Shown here: piece after piece, positions 1 to 12,321 of the stretch
Layout: every line of letters begins with the position of its first letter
Position numbering within the stretch: the stretch's first letter is position 1
DNA from: Lota lota
Taxonomy: Eukaryota; Chordata; Actinopteri; Gadiformes; Lotidae
Assembly (NCBI GenBank): GCA_026745465.1
Contig: JACYXH010000249.1
Location: forward strand, 92,001-156,000
Length of the DNA stretch: 64,000 nucleotides
Direction of reading: 5' to 3'
Notes under the pieces: model-generated
Databases searched by the model: none
Seen by the model: only the letters and a program-made list of their open reading frames with translations
What the model was told of the DNA's origin: nothing
Made by a program: the position numbers and the translations under genes

Positions 1-142
1 GTGGAAAATTAATGTTGCAACAGTTTTGAAAATGTTATAGCTGTAGGCAATGATGGAAATGCCATCTGAGGATTACAGCAGTAATAAAGTGTATGTGTGT
101 GTGTGTATATATATATTTAAAAAAAAATGCGTCCTCTTCCAG

Positions 143-613
143 ATGTCCAAACCAATTGGACCCAAACAAGGTGGTCTTCCCGCCCGTTTATGCGGACTCC
201 AGAGTACTGTTCCCCTCTCACTACAAACGCTTTGAGGGCCCTATGTTTGCCTTTGCCATGGACCAAGATAACTTGAGTGATCAGGTAACTCATCAAAATG
301 GAAAGTGTTTGGTTTTTAAAGAATATGTAACTGAAACAAATCGACCTCTTCTAGGTATTTGTCCACTGTGACGTGGTGCTCTGTGGTGCCAATAATATGG
401 GTGTACCATGCAGTGGCCAGTGTTCAAGTCAAGGAAATGAAATCGAAGGTATGTGTTAATTTTTAAGATTAATGAATTTGCCAATTGCCATTTCTTCACC
501 CTTATCCCTCTGTTTTGACAGGTCTGCAACGTTCATTTAAAAATGTGCCCGACAATGCTGCACATGGTGGCAAGGGTTTATCTTCTGGACCCATATCTAT
601 AATAAAGACATGA
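143..613 (+). CDS. Zona pellucida domain protein, 3' end (gene runs off the left edge)
   Basis: Three terminal exons are readable, at about 143-284, 355-448 and 522-613, each with AG/GT borders and matching phases. They encode a ZP-C end: a segment with VLFPSHYKRFEGPMFAF, then VFVHCDVVLC, then a CSGQC cysteine cluster and a short tail ending SIIKT before TGA at 611-613. The same order of motifs closes the minus-strand gene at 3808-8082 (VVVPSHVKRF, IYVHCDAVIC, CSGQC), so the two are paralogs placed tail to tail. ZP proteins are secreted and polymerise into the fish egg envelope. No transmembrane segment follows the last cysteine, as in many fish egg-coat proteins. The first exons lie outside the window. 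A ZPAX-type identity is my guess from this chromosomal setting. The only clear AATAAA (601-606) lies inside the last codons. Confidence 0.8.
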
Positions 614-1026
614 TAAACAATATTTGTGTTTTGTTTTATATAAATGGAGCTTGGCCTGGAGTAGGTTGGGATTGACAACCCTTTAGAAATGTGTGAACTA
701 TTTGGATTTGGATTGAGAAGATTATCCTTAATTGTTTCCCTTTTCTTGACTTGTATGCTGGACATGGTTAAATTGTCACACTAGTATTTTGAATGTATAG
801 AGGATGTTGTAGTTGGACTGCAGTGCATACATTAAAGACAAAACCACATGTGACGACTGGATTATGCTTTCTGCACGGTTGGTTGCACAGACAAGTGGAA
901 TGATGGAAGCATTTGTTGCATTTAGTGATCTTATTACTGTAAATGGGTCTACACAGCATTGTTTCATAGAATAAAATCTTCAGAGGTGTCATAGAACAGA
1001 TGCTGCTCATTACATTAACTATTGGT

Positions 1027-1580
1027 CTGCTCCTTTTATGAACAGGGGCACAGGTAGTTATCTTCGCTAGTGTATGACCATCCTGATCATGTGACCTCAC
1101 ATTCTGTTTCGCTACATGGCTCAGTCGACCTAGCCGCCCACATTGACTTCAGTGGGAGGGAGTACTTTCCTTGACAAAGTCCTTCAGCCAATCAGCATAA
1201 ACATGTGACGCCATCAGTGTGCTGTTCAGAATGACTCAAATATTTTCTGCCAACAAACTCTGCAAGTGCATACTCTTCTTTAATATGTCAATTTCTGCAA
1301 TAACTGCATTTATGGCTGTTACTCTACAAATGTTAATGTTACCGCCGTTGCTTTGAGAGATGCCATTACTGTCTTGCCTGCAGCGGCCTGTATTTTACGT
1401 CAAATATGACACAGTCCCTGATTGGCCCCAGATAAGTCAACGACATTGTAATTTCAGGAAATTGATGTGGGTGACGAGGTCCAGACTGATCCATGTATGA
1501 AACAATGAGGTCACGTGATCAGGATGGTCTCCAGGCTAGTCTACCAGTGCCCTGGTACATAAAGGAGCAGAGAAAGTTAC
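1027..1580. repeat. Inverted-repeat (MITE-like) element, diverged
   Basis: The sequence near 1027-1130 reappears in reverse complement near 1470-1580. The strongest block is ACCATCCTGATCAYGTGACC at about 1078-1097 against 1509-1528, and similarity continues outward (TCTGCTCCTTT...AGGGCAC.GGTAG) and inward (TACATGG.TCAGTC). Arms are roughly 100 bp around a spacer of about 350 bp with no coding potential. This is the layout of a non-autonomous terminal-inverted-repeat DNA transposon. I found no certain target-site duplication, so the outer borders and family are open. Confidence 0.55.
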
Positions 1581-1599
1581 GAGCCACCCGTATGTGGGT

Positions 1600-2317
1600 A
1601 CCCTGTGGGTCTATTGAGTTCATGTGTTTGACCACAGACCCTTGCAAGGCATGAGGCAGCCATTACAGTGCGCTCCATGACTCCTAACCAGGCCTTATCT
1701 TTTGGAAGAATAAGGTCATTGTACAAGTCTATAGTGGAGGGTTGGAATGCTGTTCAGAGTCGGCAGCAGCAATGTTGGCTTATGCAAAATACATTTGAAA
1801 CAGAGAGGTTCCGAGGTGGGCGCCATTACATTGTTGCAAACGATAGGCCATTTTATTCCACTCTTTGCAGGCATGCCAGCATTTAGTAGTTTCAATAATG
1901 CACATTTGTCAGCCAACTGCTGCCGTTCCCATTGAGCTGCACTTTGGGTACACTTTGTGAACTTCAGATTTGAATGGGTAAGTGAGCCAAAGGGTTGACT
2001 ATTTAGTCAGTGTACAAGCATGGACTCATAATACCATCCAATACTAAAAGCCGCTCTTGGCAACATGATCTAAACATTTACACAACACCATTTCAGATTA
2101 AAGGAAACATTTTATTGTGTATTCCAGAAAAGGCATGGGGTAGAAATGATGAATGCATTGTACACCCAAATATGTGGATCCATTTCAAGGAGCTCAGCAG
2201 AACATTGAATGGGGTCAAGCTAGACTCAACTTTAAAAGCTTTAGCAAGTTACTAGGCTTGAGGAATGTGCTTTTTTAATTTGAACACCAAGTTGAACTGG
2301 CATCACTTATGCCAAAA
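1600..2317. other. Intergenic stretch, no gene seen
   Basis: Short open frames here (60-80 codons on both strands) have no recognisable motif, no splice context and no matching phase with the neighbouring ZP genes. I see no RNA gene. Confidence 0.5.
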
Positions 2318-2625
2318 TTAAGCGTCACTTTCATTCAATTCAGCGGTTGAGAGTTGAACAGAGTAGGCCCGGAGGAGGTCTGCCATTGGCCTGAAGTGGC
2401 ACTTCAAGCCAATGGATATTTGCAAAGAAAGTGATTTACTTGGCTGTGCGTTCGTTTTCCCATTTGCCTTTGCTTGACCTATGACCACTGCCACCATCAG
2501 ATTGCATAATATGCTAGAAGAAAACAACAAAATCTACACTCAAAATGTATTCAATATGATAATTATATAACTCAGTCCAAAGTAATAAAATACTTACAAA
2601 CCCCAGAGGACACATAATGGCAACT
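2318..2625 (-). pseudogene. Collapsed ZP gene copy: first exon fused to 3' UTR sequence
   Basis: On the minus strand the segment 2440-2530 resembles the first coding exon of the ZP gene at 3808-8082: SSSILCNLMVAVVIGQAKA here against FHSVLWNVLVAVVVAGQAQ there, followed in both by a TQPSK-like end over the donor site. The start codon is lost (TTG where the intact gene has ATG). The flank at 2531-2625 matches the 5' flank of the intact gene near 8083-8180. Just past the donor, 2320-2440 matches the 3' UTR of the intact gene at about 3674-3790 (shared GGTTGAGAGTTGAACAGA block at roughly 80% identity). All internal exons are missing, so this is a tandem copy reduced to its two ends. Confidence 0.7.
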
Positions 2626-2639
2626 GACACATAAGTCTA

Positions 2640-3660
2640 AACAAGCCAATGTCGCTGAACATGCAGTTTCAGTTTGAAGTGTGTCTTAACAGAATTCAGC
2701 AAATGTCTAACGTCAACAGCCAGAGGAAATATTCTAGGACTACATAAGAGGAACCACCCTACTGGAACTGTCTCAAAGAGGTTGCCATACCTGCTTCTCC
2801 AGGAGCAGGAAGATGTCACAATGAAGATTGTGATGAGCAAAGGGTACAGGTCACCACCTGGTGAAACCATGTCATGACAATACAAAATGGTGAATTTGGA
2901 CAGCAAAATCCTTTAGGATTTATATATTTTGAGATCCACTGAGGTAGTGAGCAGTTTTATCCTGATCTTGGGTTACAGTGCCTGTATACTGTTCCACACC
3001 ACTGCATAATGAACACGCACCCATTCAGTAAATGCTCTGAAGTAACTTATCGGTTGATGTTTCATTGTAAAGAACATAGGTACTCTTTATTTTAAATGCA
3101 TTTCAGTAGCATAACCTACCTAAGGCTTACTCTTGCAGTGGCATTTCATGAGTCCTCATTCTGGAAAGCTGGCACATTTGTCATCAAGTCCTATAATTTA
3201 ACAAAGTTGTGACACTGGTGATGTTTTGGTAGACGTTGAAATGCCACGTCTGAGTGAATATTTAACCACACTGCTAGTTATCATGCATGATCACTTTTTA
3301 TGAGCAAAGCAATAACCAATAGTTGGATTACATCCTGGATTAGTTGTCATAATCCAGGTAACTTTGAAGAAAGGAATATCACCCTGCACTGCCATTTCCA
3401 GCATTGAGGGGTTGTGTCACAAGCTTGGCAAAAATAACCCGAGTTCAGCCAGCCTGAGCCACCCGGGGACAACGTTGGTAAAGATAGAAACTGCACAAAT
3501 GTGACCACGTCAGTCGCTCAATACATGTCTTCTCTGCTTGCTGCCAATGGTGTACAGTCCATGTATTGGATCAACTGCATCGTTTACAAATGACTTCGCT
3601 ACGATATGCGCCAAGAAGAAGGTCCATTACATAGCTGATATTTTGCTGCTACAGAAATAA
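2640..3660. other. Intergenic stretch with one possible ZP exon scrap
   Basis: No complete gene is visible. About 3406-3432 carries GAGGGGTTGTGTCAC, also found in the exon at 7187-7282 of the neighbouring ZP gene, so a further ZP fragment may lie near 3400-3450. The rest shows no splice-consistent frame. Confidence 0.35.
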
Positions 3661-3807
3661 GACAACAAAATTAAGAGACACTTTTATTTAATTCAGAGGT
3701 TGAGAGTTGAACAGAATAGGTCCGGAGGAGATTTGCCACTGGTTTGAAGTAGGACTTCTTCGCACTGCAAACAAAGAGGAAGTAAACAATCACAGGAACG
3801 AGCTGCA

Positions 3808-6800
3808 TTAAAGGCTACATGTTAATATCAAGAGGTTGTTCATACCCCTTCGTCCTTTGGCGGCGAGTGGTTTTTTGATGCCTGTGGAGCTGTGGCACTG
3901 GCCACTGCAGACTCCGTCGCCAGCAGTCGAGTCACAGATTACAGCATCACAGTGGACATAAATCTGTAGACAAAGAAATACTGGTGTTACAAATGTTACC
4001 TTGTCTATAGAAGAAGGTGTGATCTGCAGGCACCAGTGTTTAAGACACAAAGCCGATAACAGCTAGCCTACCTTGTCCTTCAAAACTTCCTTGTCCTTCA
4101 CAAAGGAGAAGGTCTTGATGGAAAAGCGTTTGACGTGAGAGGGAACCACAACTCTCGGGTCACTCGCAATCGGGTGGAAGATGGTGACGTAGTGGTCCTC
4201 AAGGTTCTCGCAGCTGTACAGGAGGGGTACACAACAGAGTCACTTTCAGGCTTAAAGTGACGCATGTTGCTGTCACAATATCAAACATATTACCCGTCTA
4301 CTATAATGTCCCAGCTAGGCAAAGAGGTTCTCTCCTCCTGTAATGTGGCCCAGCAGTTGTCCAAGATGAGCTCCAACTGGGGATTAGCCGACTGCAGCAG
4401 CGCCACCTCAAAGTACAACGGTTGCCTCAAGTACTTCTGCACAGGATAATCTTTTGTTTGATAGAACAGCTCGTATGATTCGTCTGGGTGAAGATAAAAA
4501 GGGATTAGCCAAGAGTTTACGAGAGAGTTGCAACAGCTCTTAAATACTGCAGCAATATCACTCACCCAGGGCCAGTCTCATTAGAACCATCAACTGTCCT
4601 ATACCAATTTCCGCTGAAGGTATATTGACCAATGGTTTGTTGTCAAACTTCAGTGTTTCCGTGTCATTGACCAAGTAGTAACAAGATACAGTGTGCCTAT
4701 AGAAGGCCAAATAAGCAATTATTAAAGGTTACACATGCTTCCTATAACCTCGGTGTGGGGAGGGAAGTTTATTGCTTGTGTTCCTACCTGAACTCTGGCG
4801 ACGTGCTGGGCTTCGCTGAATAATCCAGGGAAATTTCATTCTCATACAGCAAGTGGTTTCCGAAGAACTAGATCGAAAAAGCATGTTACTCTATAACACT
4901 ACATTTACCATCAATGCTGTCAAGAGGTCATCTACTTACCACCCTACTAGTCCCACAGGAATTGACATTAAAAGAGAAGAGTGCAAACCGCTCGTCACTG
5001 AAATATGGTTTGCACGACTTCTCTCTGAGAGTTAGCTGATGGGGCACAAGATCGGGAACAGATTCCACCTTCACACTGTGGGCAGTCATGGTCCCATTTG
5101 AGTAACAGTCTGAGTACAAAATAAACAAATATTACCAATGTGTCAACCTGACAAAACACTAAACAATGACACCATGTGGCTAGCATATTACTTGTTGTAG
5201 ACAAAGGAAAGTAGCAGGCCAGGGAGAAATCATTGAGGCTCCAGTTGTTGATGGGCTCCCACAATAGCACATCAAGCCTTGCTTTGACTGAAGATGTATC
5301 AAACAACTGGAAGACAAATGAAGCACTTGATGCAGATTTATTCAGTGTAGGGACAGCGAGGGGAATCTTGCTTCACAGCATTTGAGCTTACCTCAAAAGC
5401 TACATCCAGGGAAGTGTATGGCAAGGCAAGGCTGAAGTGCGTTCCATTTTCAGTTTGACCATAGACGCTACCGAGCTCAGGAGTAAGCATCCGTGTACCT
5501 ATCATCGTCTCAAAGTTGCGTCCCTGACTCCCATATTTCACAGTAACGTAGAATGTACCGTCGTCGCATGTGCCAAAAACACTGGGAAGAACTTAAGAGA
5601 AATCATTGTTACCCAAGCTGTATTGCAAGTACAAAGAGTGAGTCAAATAGAGAGCACAGGCTTAGTTTTTGTTTTATCAGCTACAAGTGGACTTACCAAC
5701 ATCGTGCAGTGATGCGTCCACCGCAAGAGTGTAGGAAAATGGTGTCTCTTCCGGCATGACCATAAACCCGTAGGTTAGTGGTAGGACGTAACCAGTAACC
5801 AAGGGCTCTGGATTCTGAAGAAATAAAAGTTTAGTTAAGACAGCAGCCTGGATGAATTTAGAATCGTTCAAAGTCAGCAAGCCGGCTTACATGTTTTAAA
5901 ACAACGTCGTCAGAGAAGGGCACTTGCAGCAGATAAAACTTTGAGCCATTGGAGTACTTTTGTTCTTGAAGGAACCCTTTGGCCTTGCACTCCTCAAAAG
6001 ACAGAACCCCAGTTGAGAAGGTGATGTTCACCAAGTTTACATCATGCAGCAATGTGCCAAACCAAACCTTAAACATCCCTTCCTTAGGGATAGTTTCTAA
6101 ATAAAAAAAAAGGAATTGAGATTGTTTAAGACATGCAATTATTTTTCTAGCATTATTTATTTCTTTTTTAAGTAGACTTACCATCAACCATTTCTGGATA
6201 CCAGAGCAGCAGAGGGGTTGTGATTGGGAAGAGAACCTTATATCTTGTATCAGACTGAGACTCCTTCGCAGTCCACAGCAACTCCAGCATGGGTTCCACG
6301 GTGTAGGTGAGGTGGTACTGGTAATCTGGGGCATGGCTCTGCAATAATTCATGCCGTTTTAAATAAACCACCACTAACCTGTGACCCACTATGATGCATT
6401 TCTAATTACATTCATGAGTCTAACCTTGAAGTAACCATCAGGGGAGCCAATCGGGATCTCAATGACTAGGTGATATTCTGTTGAAGACAGTGTGTAGCCC
6501 CTGGAAACCATCTGAGCTTTATCCAACCGTTGGCCATTAATGCCCATGTGCATTTCCAGGATTTTCACCCTGCCATTCACCAGGGGTGTAATGTAGCGTG
6601 GAATGTTCCATGAGATCACGTCATCAGCAATGGTCACACCACCTGTTATTGACAGAACATAGTGAACTCACTGGGCCATTGTGCTTTCCACAATCCAGAC
6701 AATGGAGATGAGGGGGCAGAAACAAGTTAGCCTCCACCACTGACTAGGAGGACTCACCAGTAGGACAAGCAGCCGTCAAATCCACAATTCTCAGACCCTG

Positions 6801-8082
6801 TGGCGTAGTGAAGTAAGTGCCCACTTTGACAACCTCCATCGGGACACCAGCCACCTGAAAGAGTCACAAGAGGATGATGTCAACAAATGCAAATTGGGTT
6901 TGGAAAATGTTGGGACAAGTTTCCAGTCCACGCCTACGTCTTCCGAGTAGGTCTGTGCCGTGTTGTATGGGCTTCGCACAACCAGTCGATTCGGGGTAGT
7001 CATGGCGCCATAGCCAGCCTGGTGAACCTCGTCCAGCATCATCACGGTTGGCTCCGGGGTGTAAAATGTCATCTTCCAGATACCATATGCCGTGTCATTG
7101 GCCTGAGGACGAGACTTATTGCTAGGTAGATCCCATGCAAGCATTGTCACGAACAAATGCATTAATAATATTGGTCTTTAACATACAGCCTGCATTGCGT
7201 TGTTCTTCAAGTCATCCTTAGCATTCCCAGCCTGTCCTTTGGTTTGAGGGGTTGTGTCACGCTGGCCCAGGTATTTGGAGACCTAATTAAGCAAATTAAT
7301 AAAATGTAGCCAATTCAAAACAAACAGAAAAGCGTTCTTTATCGATTGATCAGCAAGGGACCTACTTCCATGTAGTTTCTGTCACAAACAATCTCCTGGG
7401 AGGCCCAGGCAGAGTAGCTGCATTTTTTGGTCACGTCATAAGTAACAACATCCGAGTGCCCTTCAGTGTACATTTGGAATCTCAATCCAATGTTGAACAA
7501 TTTATCATCCTAGGGATAAATAAAACAAGACTTTTAGAATTTGTCAGCCTAACCCACAATTTGTGGCATTTCAACACAAGTTCAGTTGGACATACAGTGT
7601 TGTCAACATAGCATCCCATCAAGGATGTATAGATTCTGGTGTTGCCCCATGGGTCAGACTCCATGCTATATCCACATTGAGCAGCAAAGCCTGGCGTCAA
7701 CAATACATGTTCAGAGCCATCTAGTAGAACAAAGAATTCAGGAGAAATTAAGTTTCAGTGCAATAATGTGACAACTAATAGTAATAATAAAATAATTATA
7801 TACACAGCTTACTCGTAGCTTCGATTTCAAGTTGGTTCCCCACAGCCAGAACTTCGTCCAAGGTCAGCCTCATGTGGCTGCCCACACAGTCTGACTTTAT
7901 GTTAGCATCTATTGAAGGTCAAAGTATGTCAGGTCAAGTCCATAAACCAACATGGCAAGAACATGCGTGTTGCAAGAAATTGCTTTACTTGGCTGTGTGT
8001 CAGTTTTCCGTTTCAGCTGTGCTTGACCTGCGACGACTACTGCCACCAGCACATTCCATAACACGCTATGAAACGAGGACAT
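3808..8082 (-). CDS. Zona pellucida domain protein, complete 19-exon gene
   Basis: A chain of about 19 exons reads through with consistent splice sites: 8082-7989, 7908-7813, 7720-7596, 7509-7366, 7282-7187, 7102-6938, 6854-6758, 6642-6425, 6338-6182, 6096-5891, 5814-5697, 5581-5392, 5306-5192, 5109-4940, 4867-4788, 4696-4566, 4483-4294, 4213-4073 and 3963-3808. The ATG at 8080-8082 opens a signal peptide (MSSFHSVLWNVLVAVVVAGQ). The middle is a long cysteine-containing extracellular region. A ZP-N segment with ERFALFSFNVNSCGTSR is followed by ZP-C motifs (LDNCWAT, IYVHCDAVIC, CSGQC). The tail has a basic AKGRR site and no membrane anchor. The product should be secreted and build the egg coat. 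A TTTATT at 3679-3684 gives AATAAA on this strand, putting the poly(A) site near 3660. A ZPAX-like long ZP protein fits best. Confidence 0.85.
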
Positions 8083-8332
8083 AACGTCAACTCAAAATTG
8101 CATTCCAACATTGGTAAATAACTCAAAACTAAACGTGGAAATAAATACGTACACAGTCGAGGGTATCTTCATAATGGCATGGGACAGGCAGGCCTACACA
8201 ACCCGAAGCGGTTCAAGCTGCTGGTAGAACGCAGACGATGACAGGGCGTCTCGAGCAGCTGCTTTAAACTGCACCAATCAGCCACGCGCAGGACCACATG
8301 CGGCGCATGCGTAACAATCGATCAATTAGGTC

Positions 8333-10506
8333 CCGGTGTTACACCGTATTCTGTGACCCACCGTATTCTGTGACCCCAGGGGTCGTTGTTGCACATTTCC
8401 TGCAACATGCACGAGTTTGAAGGCATGAAGTCGTTCATGTGCGGAAACATGCATGAGCTTCAAACTAAACATCGTATCGCCATCGCTCACTCGGGATGGG
8501 TTAGTTCGTTTTGTATAGCCAGTTGAGTGGCTGAAGCAAAGAGGTTGATTTGCCTCTGTGGTGGCATGATGATGACGGGTCTTTCTTTCTTGATACAAAC
8601 GTGAATATAGAATGGTGTTGATCAATTCTAAACAGCATTTTACACAGTAGCCTATAGTAGGAAATACTCAAAGGTAAATCAACGTAATTAAACACTGATT
8701 GTTGCTTCTTATGGGGAAAGAAGCAACGGCGGTGGACTGTACTAAACGCCCCATGTATGTGTCTGTAAAATGCCAATCAAATCAAGTGTATTTATAAAGC
8801 ACATTTTATAACAAGGGGGTGGGGGAGAGATCTTTCTTCATTACGAGCCATTCTCTGATTGCTCAAACTGTGGTTATGTTTTTGTTAAAATGCCCACCGT
8901 TTTTTGATTACTGCAATTTACGAAATAAACGGAACTAATGCCTGTATAGGTGTGAAGTGTGCGTGATTGCAGTGACTTGGGTGGATTTGCGGCGTAAGGG
9001 TGATTTTAGTGACCTAAGAGCACAATTTATTAGGGAACCAATTTGGTGCGATCGCAACCACATGCCACAGGTGGTTGCTTCCTCTCTTTGCCTCGTTATT
9101 AGTCCTTTCCTTTGCGTTTCCCTCTCTGTTCCAAAGTCCGAGGTGCTTTTGCCTACGTTTGGTGTCGTGCTGGGGCGATCTAAAGCCCGCTGTCCACTGT
9201 TGAACGAGAGCGCAACAGCAACGCAACGCAACAGGAAACAATCCACGATAGGTCACACTCCATGATAGCTGGCCGTCGTATTCTGTGACTCCACTGTAAA
9301 TACGAAAATAAAGGAGTCAAACCCCAACCAAATGTTTTCAGGTCATTTTATGCATCAATTGTATGACTCTTTTTTCAAATACAAGTTTTTACATTTGGTT
9401 GGGGTTTGACTCCTTTATTTTCGTATTTACAGTGGGGTCACAGAATACGACGGCCAGCTATCATGGATTGTGACCTATCGTGGATTGTTTCCTGTTGCGT
9501 GTGAACTCTGTGATGATCGCAGACATGAATAATTATACAGGATGACAAATGAAAAACAGAGGTTGCTGTCGGGTGCTTCGTCCCGCCGTGCTTCCTCTGG
9601 AACCATAGGGTACTGCCTCTTCAGTGGCTACCATACTCCGGGCGCAATACTGTCGGCTCTGCGCGGTCGTTGCGCTCTCGTTCAACAGTGGACAGCGGGC
9701 TTCAGATCGCCCCAGCACGACACCAAACGTAGGCTAAAGCACCTCGGACTTTGGAACAGAGAGGAAAACGCAAAGGAAAGGACTAATAACGAGGCAAAGA
9801 GAGGAAGCAACCACCTGTGGCATGTGGTTGCGATCGCACCAAATTGGTTCCCTAATAAATTGTGCTCTTAGGTCACTAACATCACCCTTACGCCGCAAAT
9901 CCACCCAAGTCACTTCACGCCTATACAGGCATTAGTTCCGTTTATTTCGTAAATTGCAGTAATCATAAAACGGTGGGCATTTTAACAAAAACATAACCAC
10001 AGTTTGAGCAATCAGAGAATGGCTCGTAATGAAGAAAGATCTATCCCCCATCCCCTTGTTATAAAATGTGCTTTATAAATACACTTGATTTGATTGGCAT
10101 TTTACAGACACATACATGGGGCGTTTAGGGTTAGGGTTAGGGTTAGTTTAATTACGTTGATTTACCTTTGAGTATTTCCTACTATAGGCTACTGTGTAAA
10201 ATGCTGTTTAGAATTGACCAACACCATTCTATATTCACGTTTGTATCAAGAAAGAAAGACCCGTCATCATCATGCCACCACAGAGGCAACTCAACCTCTT
10301 TGCTTCAGCCACTCAACTGGCTATACAAAACGAACTAACCCATCCCAAGTGAGCGATGGCGATACGGTGTTTAGTTTGAAGCTCATGCATGTTTCCGCAC
10401 ATGAACGACTTCATGCCTTCAAACTCGTGCATGTTGCAGGAAATGTGCAACAGTGACCCCTGGGGTCACAGAATACGGTGGGTCACCGAATAAGGTGTAA
10501 CACCGG
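8333..10506. mobile_element. 2.2 kb palindrome (foldback-type element)
   Basis: The left arm at about 8333-9334 is repeated in reverse complement at about 9392-10506, around a loop of some 57 bp. Ends read CCGGTGTTACACC and GGTGTAACACCGG. Over the first 300 bases of each arm I count only a handful of mismatches. GTATTCTGTGACC motifs recur at the outer ends and again beside the loop. The right arm has about 150 extra bases near 9500-9655, and the two arms differ in a 50-base patch where the right arm carries TTAGGG repeats. No long reading frame is present; the two 80-99 codon frames are mirror copies of each other. It fits a non-autonomous foldback DNA element or a recent inverted duplication. 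I could not find a target-site duplication. Confidence 0.85.
10125..10146 (+). repeat. Telomere-like (TTAGGG) repeat, 3.7 units
   Basis: Three full TTAGGG units followed by TTAG lie inside the right arm of the palindrome. The left arm has an unrelated stretch of about 50 bases at the matching place (near 8695-8745), so the telomeric motif arose or was inserted after the arms formed. Confidence 0.9.
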
Positions 10507-10683
10507 CAGCTAGATTGCAGGAGTCTGTATTAAAACACCCTTCATTATTGTCCCCGCACAATAGCCAATAAAAACCCATAGCCTGGTAATGACGGGCAAG
10601 CAATGCAAGCCTATTGTAAAGGCGTATGGTGTTGTAGCAAAATTAGATGACTGGTGGCTGGCTCGATTAAAGGCTAAGACAAA

Positions 10684-11046
10684 ATGGATATCCGTAGTTT
10701 ATTTATTTCATATGCTGCAGCACATAAAAGACACCGTTTCAAAGGCAACTCCACACAGAGCAGAGTTCTCGAGAAAGTGCGCCCCGAAGGAAGGAGGGAA
10801 GCCTTTTTTATAAAGTTGGGCAAGCAACATCTCAGAAATGACACTAGAGGGCGCCATTTGACTGTCTATAACAGATTCGATGCCCAATTAAAGCCGGACA
10901 CCTGGTTTGGGGACAGTGTACTGTCAAGGCCAGGCACAGATACATTGTTATGGAAAAGGGAGCTTGCTCAGGAGTTTCTCATATGGGAACAGAGCACCAT
11001 ACAGGAATACAGGATGAGAGACAGCTGTGGGGAGGTAGAAAGTTGA
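10684..11046 (+). CDS. Uncharacterised 120-codon open frame
   Basis: I do not recognise this frame. It runs from ATG to TGA with 120 residues, rich in Arg, Glu, Leu and Trp, for example LTVYNRFDAQLKPDTWFGD and LLWKRELAQEFLIWEQ, which looks more like protein than random translation. It shows no signal peptide or membrane segment. A second frame at 10589-10813 overlaps its start in another phase, so a longer split or frameshifted gene is possible. It lies just outside the palindrome and converges with ttc32. It could be a small gene, a remnant of one, or chance. Confidence 0.25.
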   Translation: MDIRSLFISYAAAHKRHRFKGNSTQSRVLEKVRPEGRREAFFIKLGKQHLRNDTRGRHLTVYNRFDAQLKPDTWFGDSVLSRPGTDTLLWKRELAQEFLIWEQSTIQEYRMRDSCGEVES

Positions 11047-11500
11047 AAAGACAGATAGGCCATTATAGTGTGCACGTCGAAATTTATTAGTTTTAGCAAG
11101 CTGACCTCAGAATGGGCCTTGAGTCATTTTCCCACCACAATGGCCTATTGCGTTGCAAATATAGCCCTCCTTTGTATGTTATTAAGCAGAATTACTAATT
11201 TAGGGTAGATATGTTTTTGGTTATTAGGACTTACAAGCGGGGCTGCTTTGGTGTGGCGACGTAATACGAACGTAACACCAATACACACCTATATATCTAT
11301 TGTTTGGCTTTATAGATGCACTGAGCTGTCGGTTCTTCACAATGTTAGGCCTTCATTTAGACAAATCCAACATCTACAGTGTACTCAAGCAAAATAGAAT
11401 ATTAAAATAATCACACACTTTTTTTTTTACTTGACAATTTAATGTAAATCAAAAATAAATCGAAAAGAGAAACTCAAATCCCAATGACAAGCTATCGTTG

Positions 11501-12321
<821 letters not shown>

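Noticed and set aside
2637-2906. 89-codon minus-strand and 67-codon plus-strand frames
   Set aside because: They have no similarity to the ZP genes and no splice context; probably non-coding.
5858-6352. 164-codon continuous minus-strand frame
   Set aside because: It reads through an intron between two real ZP exons; only its two ends are coding.
8333-10506. LTR retroelement
   Set aside because: The two long repeats are inverted, not direct, and no reverse transcriptase or capsid frame is present.
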